From Anaerolineales bacterium (GTDB lineage: Bacteria; Chloroflexota; Anaerolineae; Anaerolineales; Villigracilaceae), in NCBI GenBank assembly GCA_030583925.1, contig CP129482.1, positions 1,860,001-1,924,000 of the forward strand: a DNA stretch of 64,000 bases. Direction: 5' to 3'. Within the stretch, counting starts at the first letter, position 1. Each line of letters opens with the position of its first letter. Both the position numbers and the translations under genes were made by a program. Below the pieces are notes generated by a model, which saw only the letters and a program-made list of their open reading frames with translations, searched no databases and was not told the origin of the DNA. Shown here in pieces: positions 34,331 through 42,217 of the stretch.

Positions 34331-35880
34331 TGCGAACCGACAGTGCATCGTGGAGTCGAGTGAATATTGAAAGTACCGCCAGCGCATCGTAGAGATGGAG
34401 GGAGTGACAACCGCTACTTGTGGATACAGGATTGACGGTTACTTCTTCAAGAATGGATAGGTCCAACGCTTGAAAATGCGTCCCTGACGATAGACAGTCA
34501 GTTGTGCACGTTTTGTATCAAGCCGCACTTTAACATACTCTCCTTTCAAACGCTTACCGACAAAGAAGGTCTGGCTGAGGAGATGGATATTGCCATGCGC
34601 AGTGACCTGCCGGAAGAAGGTGATGTAGCCTGCCGCGATCTGCAAAGGTTCGGTGGGGATGAGGTAGGCGGGTGGCAGCTTGCGGATCTTGATTCGTCGT
34701 CGATGTTGGGTAGGCGTGCGACCGCCGATTTGTGCTCGAGGGTGCTGAGTATTGACGGTCTCCTCCAGGCGCTGCAACTCGCGGCGTAGGGTAGAAACCT
34801 GGGAGTAATGGCGCTGGAACCACCCGTTCAGGTTTTCGATGTTCAGGTTTTCGATGCTGCCATTGTGTTGAGGCTGTCCTGGCGGTATGAGAAGAGGCTC
34901 GACACCGAAACGCAGGCACAGGCGCAACACTCGGGAGAGATAGCGCGCAGCCGGACCCCAGCCGACAATCTCGCGGGCATTGTCTAACTGCACCTGCTCG
35001 GGAATGCCGAGCTTCTTCCAGCACTTGCCCAGGAAGTCTAGAATGACCTCCATTTTGCGGGAACGGTACAGTTTCAAGCACACGGCGCCATCGTAGACGT
35101 CCCGATACGTGAGAATGTAATACCGCTGCCGCTTGCCTTTGAGATAGATCGGGCCGACAGCATCCACCTGATGGAGTTGATTGGTAGGGGTGGCCTGTGG
35201 TTTTGGATAGGTGCTGCGAGCCAGGTAGGGAGCCAGTCGCACCCGGGGCATCGTTTCTCCGTTGCGTTCCAGCACTCGCTCCATACTCCCCGGCACTTGC
35301 ATCCGGGGCAAGTGTGCACCGGGCGCACGTGCAGGTGCCGTCCGCGCGCTGGGTAAAGGATGGATGTGCAAGACCTGCAATTCGGCTAGAATCGAACTGG
35401 CCCCAATGAGGCTGTAGCGGGTACCGGGATGTGTCTGGGAAGCCAGTCGCTGCCGAATTCCGACACTGGTTCGTTCCAGTTCGGGTGAGATCCGCCTCGG
35501 TTGCATGTTGGCGCGTGTCAGATCGAATAGCCCATTGGGGCCAAACATTCGATAGCGACGCCACCACTGGTGAAACCAGGCTGGGCTGCGTCCCAGCAGC
35601 CCACAGATCTCTTCGACAGACCGACCCGCCAGACGCCATTTGATCGCTTGCTGCCGGTCGGAAAGTTCATTGTCCATAGTTGCCTCCGTTGAAAAACTGA
35701 GCACGGTTGTCACACACGGCAACTATAGTAGCAAGATCGAGAAAGTCCGAAGACATTTTGTCTTGTCAACAGGTCGCATTTCTCCGCCATTCATCTCTAC
35801 GATGCACTGGCGGAAACATCCATGATTCAGCTCCAGGATGCATTGACGGTTGAATCTCTACGTTTCACTGTCGGTTCGCA
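34331..35880 (-). mobile_element. Integrase-type insertion sequence with iterated end motifs
   Basis: The element is 1550 bp with perfect 15-bp terminal repeats (TGCGAACCGACAGTG and CACTGTCGGTTCGCA). The target duplication CCCAAAC is at 34324-34330 and 35881-35887. A ~20-bp motif close to CTCTACGATGCACTGNCGGT is repeated inward: twice at the left end (34336-34355, 34375-34394) and three times at the right (35795-35814, 35831-35850, 35856-35875). Such multiple transposase sites are usual for Tn7/TniA/Mu-type ends rather than simple IS481-type elements. Confidence 0.9.
34439..35677 (-). CDS. DDE integrase-type transposase (rve fold)
   Basis: From ATG 35677 (GGAGG site) it has 412 residues. An N-terminal helix-turn-helix (MDNELSDRQQAIKWRLAGRS) precedes an rve catalytic core with VDAVGPIYLKG, VQLDNAREIVG and HNGSIENLN carrying D, D and E. 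A C-terminal beta-rich part (GNIHLLSQTFFVGKRLKGEY) follows, as in IS481 and TniA relatives. It is intact. No TniB-like ATPase accompanies it. Confidence 0.9.
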   Translation of the reverse strand: MDNELSDRQQAIKWRLAGRSVEEICGLLGRSPAWFHQWWRRYRMFGPNGLFDLTRANMQPRRISPELERTSVGIRQRLASQTHPGTRYSLIGASSILAELQVLHIHPLPSARTAPARAPGAHLPRMQVPGSMERVLERNGETMPRVRLAPYLARSTYPKPQATPTNQLHQVDAVGPIYLKGKRQRYYILTYRDVYDGAVCLKLYRSRKMEVILDFLGKCWKKLGIPEQVQLDNAREIVGWGPAARYLSRVLRLCLRFGVEPLLIPPGQPQHNGSIENLNIENLNGWFQRHYSQVSTLRRELQRLEETVNTQHPRAQIGGRTPTQHRRRIKIRKLPPAYLIPTEPLQIAAGYITFFRQVTAHGNIHLLSQTFFVGKRLKGEYVKVRLDTKRAQLTVYRQGRIFKRWTYPFLKK

Positions 35881-36454
35881 CCCAAACTTTTTCAAGAAGC
35901 GTTTCCCTGCCAAAGACGCGGCGCGGATTGGAAGCCAGCAGGGCAAGTAGTTCAAATTCCTTTGGCGTGAGAGTCAAGAGATTCCCCTCGCGCCTGACCG
36001 TTCGGCTTTCAACATTGATTTCCAATGAACCGAATTGCAGCGTTCGCGAACTGGGATTTTTTGAATGTTGCACGAGCCGCAGCAACGCGCGGACACGCGC
36101 AAGTAGTTCCCGAATTTTAAAAGGTTTGGTGATGTAGTCGTCCGCTCCCATTTCGAGACCGACGATCTTATCCACATCGTCGTCTTTGGCGGTGAGCATG
36201 ATGATGGGAATATACTGCGCGCGGCGGCGCAGCGCCTGGCAGACCTGTAGACCGTCTATGCCTGGAAGCATTAAATCCAGAAGAATGAGGTTGGGAGAAA
36301 AAGAATCAATCCGCTTTATAGCCGCCTCACCATCTTTCACCAGTTCTACCTCAAATCTTTCACGTTCCAGCGCAGTTTGCACGAACGCGCCGATGGCTGG
36401 ATCGTCCTCCACAATGAGGATAAAAGGACGGGATTCTGGAACCATGTTCGTCAT

Positions 36455-36668
36455 AGACTCGCTTGTGCAATAGGAATGCTTAAAGCCTTTGAATCTGACA
36501 AAAAGTATACTCCGAAACAGAGGATGGGCAAATGTGAGACTCGCTGTCTTCTGCAAAGGTCCGTTCTCCGGGAGAGTCAAAAGAGTTTGTGGTCCCCTTG
36601 CCAGAAGGAATCCACAAACTCTCGAGTGTTGCAGGTTGGTTCTTGAAATCGACAGGGCAGTAGTTGAG
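36455..36668. other. Gap upstream of the split response regulator
   Basis: These 214 bp lie between the response regulator start and the end of the secreted-protein gene. They should hold the promoter of the two-component operon. I see no clear consensus boxes or hairpins. It is the right edge of the cargo island. Confidence 0.4.
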
Positions 36669-37868
36669 TTATTGCCCCGGCCATCCGATCTGTCCCTGCC
36701 CTTCACGCACTGCCCAATAAATGATCCCGCCCCAATTCCATGAGCGTTGGTATTGCGGATTGTTCACACTGCCCGCTTCATCCATGCGCCGCAGGGTCAG
36801 GTTGTTGTCCCAATACGCGTCGGGCGTGCCATCATTGTTAATGTCAGCCATTAAAGCGGCGGGCAGATTCTGCACGGCGGAGGGCGGGATCTCGCCGCCG
36901 CTGGAATGCTGCTTCCATTCATAACTGACGACTTCCTTGTGACCTGTTCCGCCTCCACAATTGTACTTGCCGTTGCTATCCGGACCGGCAACGCAACCTT
37001 CGACCGCCTCATACTCGTAGTAGCGCAGTTCCCAGAATAACTTGTAGGGCGCGCGCCCCTTGCCAACAAACAGAGGCATGTCACCGGGGAGTTCTTCGAG
37101 ACCGCCAATACTTCCAGCAAGGGGACCGGCGCCGACTGCCGGATGCGAGGGCACTTCCCACTGAATGGACTGGCTGGCGCCGTTGGGCAACACCAAATCT
37201 CCGATATGAGGCAGGGTCACGAACATCGGACCCGCTGGCCGCAGGGTGAGGATCAAACGCAAATCCTGCCAGTCGCCCACCTGCGGGTTGCCCGGTGAAC
37301 CGCCGCCATTGGGGATGTAATCCACGCCTCCTGAGCCGCTGGACTCCGGCAAGCCTCCATTTCGGACCGCCGTCGGCCAGCGGACCAATGTCGCGGGATA
37401 CGGACGCACATCGAGATAGATTTCCGGGAATGTGACGCGTGCGCTGACGTTCCAACCTGAATTCTCACAAGTGATGCCGCCGGCGCCCACGGAAAAGTTG
37501 GTGCAGGGATGCGGAGGGGGCGAGGTATCCGGCATTTCGCAACTGATGGTGCCGATCTGTTCCGAGATGCCGATGACCTCACCCGTGCAATTTTCCACCC
37601 GGATGGGATGCACTTTGCAAGTGCTGGTGCTGGCGTCATATTCGAGCACTCTGAATGCCATGTGATTGCCGGGCGTGCAGGCGCCACCGTCATCATTGCC
37701 GCTCCCTCCGCCGTCATTTCCTCCGCCTCCATCGTTCCCGCCTCCGGTTGTGCAAATAATGCTGCCGTCCGGCTGGAACGAACACGAAGGAGCAGACTGC
37801 GCCTGAACCGGGGAAGGCTGGATGGATAGCAGAGCAATCATCAGAAGAAGGAGAGTGGTACGCTTCAT
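36669..37868 (-). CDS. Secreted protein with Gly-rich linker
   Basis: The 399-residue protein has a signal peptide (MKRTTLLLLMIALLSIQPSP, cleavage near VQA-QS). A GGGNDGG-type low-complexity linker lies near residues 42-62. The rest is a Cys- and Pro-rich extracellular region. The C-terminal DINNDGTPDAYWDNN is like a calcium-binding FG-GAP or dockerin loop. It overlaps the next gene's end by 4 bp and belongs to the TadE/Flp operon. Its last codons are duplicated at 26031-26059. Confidence 0.7.
   Translation of the reverse strand: MKRTTLLLLMIALLSIQPSPVQAQSAPSCSFQPDGSIICTTGGGNDGGGGNDGGGSGNDDGGACTPGNHMAFRVLEYDASTSTCKVHPIRVENCTGEVIGISEQIGTISCEMPDTSPPPHPCTNFSVGAGGITCENSGWNVSARVTFPEIYLDVRPYPATLVRWPTAVRNGGLPESSGSGGVDYIPNGGGSPGNPQVGDWQDLRLILTLRPAGPMFVTLPHIGDLVLPNGASQSIQWEVPSHPAVGAGPLAGSIGGLEELPGDMPLFVGKGRAPYKLFWELRYYEYEAVEGCVAGPDSNGKYNCGGGTGHKEVVSYEWKQHSSGGEIPPSAVQNLPAALMADINNDGTPDAYWDNNLTLRRMDEAGSVNNPQYQRSWNWGGIIYWAVREGQGQIGWPGQ
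36671..36699. repeat. 29-bp direct repeat, right copy
   Basis: Identical to 26031-26059. Here it forms the true 3' end of the secreted-protein gene, including PGQ and the TAA stop. The pair encloses the lipoprotein, insertion-sequence and two-component cargo. Confidence 0.85.
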
Positions 37869-38893
37869 GGCGCTGCTCCCTCCTGGTTGGCGGATAACGC
37901 GCTGAGAATGAACTGCTTCTCATTCTCATCCGTCAGGCTCTGCCAGTTCTCGGGCAGTGGATGCATAGGAAGGTGATGAAAATTCATCAACCACTTTGCA
38001 TCCCAGGGTTGTGAGTCGTACAGGGTTGCCACAGTGAGGCGGTCACTGGCGTTCGCCTGTGGATCGGTGATCTCCATTTTCGGCTCGGTCTGCGTCCCAA
38101 GCCAGACCCAATATCCATCGGATACATAACCGAACAACAGGAATGAACGCATGGGCGTCGCGGGCGAGGTATAGGTATGACCGTTCAGCGAATAGACGAT
38201 GTACGTGTTTTCCGCATCCTCGACCACGATGCAGACCACCGGATAATCGCCGCCCCAGACTTCCACGCGGTTGCCGGTGATGGTGGAGGTTCGGAAACAG
38301 CCGCGCAGGGCGTAGGTCACGGCGGGTTCGCCGCGCGCATTCAGTCGCCACTCGGTGAAGTCGGGATTCGGCGTGATGAAACTGACCGGCACGTCCATTC
38401 GCCCTCTGGCATTGGCGGGGATGGTGACCGATTCCAACTGTCTCATCGGCATTTCGGTGAAGCCGAGTTGTTGGGTGGCTTCGGCGCGGCTGTACCCTTC
38501 CCTCACCGCCAGCGCCCAGGCAATGGTTCGTTCCAGTCCCTGATACACACAGGCAGGTTGGATGACCTGATGATTCTCGCTGATCAAGGTCGGCGTGAAG
38601 GACCATTCCGCCGGATCGGTTGGACAGCCAATTGACATATTTCCTTCCGATGGATCAGTTGCAGACGGTTCGGTTTCTGATGTTTCAGTGACTTGTGTTG
38701 TCATCGCGACAGATACCGGCGTGGCTTGTACGTTGCTCATCAACAAATACCGGTTCAGCCCAGCCATGCCTCCCGCCGCGAACAGTAAAAGCAGGATCAG
38801 CCCGGTGATGACCGTGTAGGTGCGGGGCTGCCTCTTTCCGGCGAGGTCTTGATACGTCAATCCATCCAGGATTGTTTTCCAAAGTGAATTCAT
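37865..38893 (-). CDS. Single-pass membrane protein of the pilus operon
   Basis: From ATG 38893 (MNSLWKTILDGL) it has 342 residues. A ~30-residue cytoplasmic start is followed by one membrane helix (YTVITGLILLLLFAAGGMAG), a Thr/Ser/Glu-rich linker and an extracellular domain with a few cysteines. The family is not recognised. Its 4-bp overlap with the secreted-protein gene and the nearby TadE/G-like genes suggest a surface or pilus-assembly role. Confidence 0.65.
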   Translation of the reverse strand: MNSLWKTILDGLTYQDLAGKRQPRTYTVITGLILLLLFAAGGMAGLNRYLLMSNVQATPVSVAMTTQVTETSETEPSATDPSEGNMSIGCPTDPAEWSFTPTLISENHQVIQPACVYQGLERTIAWALAVREGYSRAEATQQLGFTEMPMRQLESVTIPANARGRMDVPVSFITPNPDFTEWRLNARGEPAVTYALRGCFRTSTITGNRVEVWGGDYPVVCIVVEDAENTYIVYSLNGHTYTSPATPMRSFLLFGYVSDGYWVWLGTQTEPKMEITDPQANASDRLTVATLYDSQPWDAKWLMNFHHLPMHPLPENWQSLTDENEKQFILSALSANQEGAAP

Positions 38894-38906
38894 TCTTCTC
38901 CTAAAA

Positions 38907-39395
38907 TCATTGATCGCCGCGAGTGACGCCGTGCGCCAGATACCCAATGGCTCGGATGGTCACCCAGCGGGTTGGCAGTAGATACCCTGCGGAACGGACT
39001 CGCGCAGTGACAAAGCAGGCCGGTCGTCCCTGATGTCTTCCGCAGGAGACCGAGTTGAGTTGTGCATAACCCGGCCGTTGAGCGTTGAAGTAGGTTGCGG
39101 CGATGCCGTTCCCGGCGGTCGTGGCTGTAATCGTGCCATCCGGCAATACCGTGATTTCCTGCGCTCCAGCATGGGCGGCGAGGTCGGCAACGGCGACGGT
39201 CTCCATCACGCGGGCGTTGGTCACCATGTAATCCAGGATGCCCAGCAGGAAGAGGGACATGATGGGCATCAGGATCGCAAACAACAAAATGGACTGCCCT
39301 TTCTCGGTGTCACGTGTTCCAGTTTCAGGTGTCAGGTGGGCACCTTTGAGACGCTGACTTGATACCTGACACCGAAGCACTTGATACTTCCTCAT
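38907..39395 (-). CDS. TadG/TadE-like pseudopilin
   Basis: The protein has about 162 residues. A hydrophilic start with DTEKGQSILLFAI leads into one membrane helix (LMPIMSLFLLGILDYMV), like TadE/TadG minor pilins. The extracellular part contains a cysteine pair (SCGRHQGRPAC). It overlaps the next TadE-like gene by 4 bp. A start two codons upstream (39401) is also open. Confidence 0.65.
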   Translation of the reverse strand: MRKYQVLRCQVSSQRLKGAHLTPETGTRDTEKGQSILLFAILMPIMSLFLLGILDYMVTNARVMETVAVADLAAHAGAQEITVLPDGTITATTAGNGIAATYFNAQRPGYAQLNSVSCGRHQGRPACFVTARVRSAGYLLPTRWVTIRAIGYLAHGVTRGDQ

Positions 39396-39820
39396 CGCCA
39401 CCTAGCCTTCCAGGTCTCGGAACGCGAGATGAACCACTCGCTGTTCCATCCATCGTGACTCAATCCAAGCAGTCCATCAAAAAGGGTTGGCGCTTGAAAA
39501 GAAACCAGACAGCGGCCCGGCAAACCCGGACCGCTCGGCGGCGAGACCTGCACCCGGTATTGCACGCCCGCCGTGGCGGACCAATCTGCGTTCAAGGTTT
39601 TCCATGCGACATTCACGGCGTTGTGTCGGGCGCGGGATGGATCGGGTGATTGCGATAAAAACTGCGAACATGCGTAGGCCGCGGCGGTCACGGCGGTGCG
39701 GGCGCGGTGGGTAGGAATCCAGGCGAGCAGACCAAAAGCCATCAGCACAGCCAGCATCGCGAACAAGGCAGTTTCAGCAAGCGCCTGACCGCGTTCACCC
39801 TTTCGATGGTTGGGTTTCAT
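39392..39820 (-). CDS. TadE-like protein
   Basis: From ATG 39820 (MKPNHRKGERGQALAE) it has 142 residues. GERGQALAETALFAMLAVLM is the typical TadE start: a short basic leader, GQALAE and a hydrophobic helix. It overlaps the neighbouring TadE-like genes at both ends by 4 bp. The 62-codon upstream extension runs into the previous gene and is rejected. Confidence 0.75.
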   Translation of the reverse strand: MKPNHRKGERGQALAETALFAMLAVLMAFGLLAWIPTHRARTAVTAAAYACSQFLSQSPDPSRARHNAVNVAWKTLNADWSATAGVQYRVQVSPPSGPGLPGRCLVSFQAPTLFDGLLGLSHDGWNSEWFISRSETWKARWR

Positions 39821-40257
39821 TCGATGCCTCCGGCAGGAGGCGGGCCGGGATAGAAACGCCACAAGCGAAAATGGGTGGCGGCGCGTTGGGCTTCGATCAG
39901 GCGGATGCCAAAGATCCAATCGCGTGAGTCTTCGACGCTGATCAGCGAGCGCACCTGGCGCGGACCGTTCTGACCGGCGTGGATGCGATCCGCGAGGTCG
40001 GGCCACAATACGTTATCTCTTGCGTGTTCCGTCGCCGGCATGTTGTACGAGCCGGAGGCGACGCCCGTGATGAACACGCCCCAGTCCGTTGCGGCGGAAC
40101 GAAAGGCGTAGAATGCCGCAAAGGTCATGCCGAATAACAACAGGATCAGGATCGGCATGACCAGGGCGAACTCTGCCAAAGCTTGCCCTGCGAAGTCCCA
40201 GCGCTTTTCTGGGGAGCAACGTCGAAGGGCTTGCCCCTTTTCCTTCTTGCTAACCAT
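39817..40257 (-). CDS. TadE-like protein
   Basis: The 146-residue protein carries AGQALAEFALVMPILILLLF, the classic TadE membrane start. A short extracellular domain follows. It stops inside the next TadE-like gene and starts 1 bp before the Flp pilin stop, so all are one operon. Confidence 0.8.
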   Translation of the reverse strand: MVSKKEKGQALRRCSPEKRWDFAGQALAEFALVMPILILLLFGMTFAAFYAFRSAATDWGVFITGVASGSYNMPATEHARDNVLWPDLADRIHAGQNGPRQVRSLISVEDSRDWIFGIRLIEAQRAATHFRLWRFYPGPPPAGGIE

Positions 40258-40437
40258 TTATCCGCCTCGCGCCATGCGCAGGGCTTCGATGCCGGCCTCG
40301 AAGGCGGCGATCAGTTCATTGCGGTAGCGGGCGATCACGGCAATCGCGACCACCCCGACCGCGCCCAGAATCAGCGCGTATTCGGCAAAGTCCTGACCAT
40401 CCTCTTCGCGGATGAAGCGTTGTAACAGCTTGAACAT
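40258..40437 (-). CDS. Flp-type pilin
   Basis: This short gene encodes 59 residues from ATG 40437, with an AGGAG site upstream. The sequence MFKLLQRFIREEDGQDFAEY continues into a single membrane helix (ALILGAVGVVAIAVIAR). This is the Flp/Fap pilin layout: cleavage after the Gly of DGQ, then a Glu-Tyr pair and a hydrophobic helix. It heads the TadE/G operon. The A24 peptidases at 18884 and 21919 would process it. Confidence 0.85.
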   Translation of the reverse strand: MFKLLQRFIREEDGQDFAEYALILGAVGVVAIAVIARYRNELIAAFEAGIEALRMARGG

Positions 40438-40462
40438 GGGAATCTCCTTTTTGAAATGAAAA

Positions 40463-40490
40463 TCGGCTGGCAGAGGTTTCTGCCAGCCGA
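40463..40490. terminator. Strong hairpin upstream of the pilin gene
   Basis: TCGGCTGGCAG and CTGCCAGCCGA form a perfect 11-bp stem with a 6-nt loop (AGGTTT). Runs of A on the right and a T-rich ATTTTCATTT on the minus-strand exit make it a likely terminator, separating the ettA fragment from the pilin operon. It could work in both directions. Confidence 0.75.
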
Positions 40491-40539
40491 GATCATAAAA
40501 AAATGTGAGGAGGGGATTTACGTTAGTGTCGGTATATTG

Positions 40540-40731
40540 TTATCGCGTCCGGTCCGCGCCGGTCAGACCGAGCACGCCGACCCTTGCACCGGATTGAGTT
40601 TGATGCAGTGCAAGTGTCTTGGCGTCGAGGTAGAAGTCAATGGAGATGTCACCGAGGATCTGTTTGTTGGGAGGAACGATGCGTCCCACGCGATTCATGG
40701 AGTAGATGACTTGTGTGGTTTCGTTACTCAT
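40540..40731 (-). pseudogene. N-terminal fragment of an EttA-like ABC-F gene
   Basis: The 63 codons read MSNETTQVIYSMNRVGRIVP then PNKQILGDISIDFYLDAK, which matches the start of EttA (translation-throttle ABC-F protein). A 9-residue insertion follows, then GARVGVLGLTG, which should continue into the Walker A GSGKST but instead reads GADRTR and stops. The P-loop and all later domains are missing. It is a broken copy or a captured fragment lying between the pilin operon and the right IS630 copy. Confidence 0.65.
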
Positions 40732-41001
40732 AGTGGCGGTATTTTACCCGATGATTGTTTTTAGGATGAAAAACCTCGCCTTGCTTCGACGTGGCTCAGC
40801 ATGCCGCATTCGACCCTTCGACACGGCCCAAGGTAGGCGGGGGAGGTTGGTTCTGTTTCGAGGGGCATTGTGATAGGCTGGTAGCCCGTACGGGGATGAA
40901 TCACCCGTGCTATTTTTACGAAATCTGCTCGAAGCGGACTTAAGACAAGGAAGGAATAAAATTGGAAAGAACTGATGTAGAATAGCCGAAGGAAAACTAT
41001 A
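40732..41001. other. Gap with dispersed-repeat-like sequence
   Basis: These 270 bp between the ettA fragment and the IS630 copy hold no supported gene. Around 40778-40830 a TTCGACGTGGCTC / TTCGACACGGCCC pair is seen, a dispersed-repeat style common in Chloroflexota. A GCCCGTACGGG self-complementary stretch lies near 40886. Confidence 0.4.
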
Positions 41002-42211
41002 GGCATTAAGAAAGAGAATTAGAAAACTGGTACTTTTCAAATTGAGGGGGACGTCTTATCCTTAAGCAGAAGGCTCAGAACCGAATGCAAAAGGAGACGT
41101 CCCCATGTGTAGAATAACCTTTCGGCAGGAAACCGTCAAGCGTCTGAAGGAAGAACTGGAGAAAGCGTATACCCGAGGTGACAAACAAGCGGTGCGGCGA
41201 TTGTCGGTGCTGCTGATGATCGGTCAACGAATGAGTTTGGCCAGGATTCTGTCGGTGTGGAATGTATCGGCGCAGACGGTCTACAACTGGCTGCACGAGT
41301 TTGTGCGAGGACGCTGGGCCAGTCTGAAGATCAAGAAAGGGCCGGGGCGCCGACCGGCTCTGACGAAAACGCAGAAGCGGAAGCTGGTGGCATGGATCGA
41401 AGCCGGACCGGAAGCCTGTGGTTATGCCTGTGGGTGTTGGACAAGTACGCTCATTCAAGATTTGATCGATCGGAAGTTCAAGGTGCTCTACAATCGGTTT
41501 TATGTATGTGAGTTGCTGCGCAACCTGGGATGTTCCTATCAGAAGGCTCGCTTTGTGTCGGATCATCTGGATGCCGAAGCTCGGAAACGCTGGATGGAGA
41601 GCGAATTTCCCGGGATTTTGAGGCAGGCGAAAGAGTCGGGGGCCGCGCTGTTCTTCAGCGACGAGGCCAGCTTTGCTCTGTGGGGCTCTCTGTCCTACAC
41701 CTGGGGACGCAGGGGACACCAACCGCAAGTTCGCACGACCGGCCTGCGCAAAGGCTACAAGGTCTTCGGTGCCATCGAGTTCTTCAGTGGTCTGTTGGTT
41801 TATCAGGCCACCGAACAACGATTTCAATCGGAGACCTACCAGGCGTTTCTGACCTACCTCCTTTCGCAAGTCTCCGGACCGGTGATCCTGATCCACGATG
41901 GCGCTCGTTACCACACCAGCAAGGCCACTCGGGAATTTCTTGAGCAGCACAAAGATCGTCTCACCGTCTACCAATTGCCTTCCTACTCGCCCGACTACAA
42001 TCCGATCGAGTATCTTTGGAAGAAAGTCAAAACCCAGGCCACTCACAATCGCTACTTCGCGGAATTCGCTCTGCTTACGAAATCTGTGGATCATGCGCTC
42101 GAGGTTCTGGCGACTCAATCCACCGAGATCTTGCGCTTGATGGGTATCTACACCAGGCATCTGGCTGGGCCAACTGCTGCTTGACTTCTTCCAAATCATT
42201 TTCTTAACTAC
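41002..42211 (+). mobile_element. IS630-family insertion sequence, right copy
   Basis: The element is 1210 bp, inverted relative to 8042-9251 and apparently identical. It is bounded by TATA (40998-41001 and 42212-42215). Its right end lies 6 bp before the start codon of the 1108-residue protein, so it has replaced that gene's natural upstream region. Confidence 0.9.
41105..42184 (+). CDS. IS630-family transposase
   Basis: The 359 residues are identical to the copy at 8069-9148, with the same HTH and DDE motifs (FFSDEASF, LIHDGARYH, NPIEYLWK). Identity implies recent transposition or gene conversion. The gene faces the nuclease/TPR gene and could drive its expression by read-through. Confidence 0.95.
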   Translation: MCRITFRQETVKRLKEELEKAYTRGDKQAVRRLSVLLMIGQRMSLARILSVWNVSAQTVYNWLHEFVRGRWASLKIKKGPGRRPALTKTQKRKLVAWIEAGPEACGYACGCWTSTLIQDLIDRKFKVLYNRFYVCELLRNLGCSYQKARFVSDHLDAEARKRWMESEFPGILRQAKESGAALFFSDEASFALWGSLSYTWGRRGHQPQVRTTGLRKGYKVFGAIEFFSGLLVYQATEQRFQSETYQAFLTYLLSQVSGPVILIHDGARYHTSKATREFLEQHKDRLTVYQLPSYSPDYNPIEYLWKKVKTQATHNRYFAEFALLTKSVDHALEVLATQSTEILRLMGIYTRHLAGPTAA

Positions 42212-42217
42212 TATAAA

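Larger units (their letters stand above)
34184..36454 (-). pseudogene. OmpR-type response regulator split by an insertion sequence
   Basis: The receiver domain and most of the winged helix lie at 35881-36454: ILIVEDDPAIG, phospho-acceptor in LILLDLMLPG, ADDYITKPF, ending RETLLEKVW. The rest ([20 protein letters not shown] to [12 protein letters not shown]) lies at 34184-34330. The insertion 34331-35880 with a 7-bp CCCAAAC target duplication separates them. Without it the gene would encode a PhoB-like regulator. The truncated 5' part keeps the receiver but loses the DNA-recognition wing. Confidence 0.95.

Noticed and set aside
34117..34410. Separate small DNA-binding protein gene
   Set aside because: It is the C-terminal piece of the response regulator cut off by the insertion, read with some IS end sequence.
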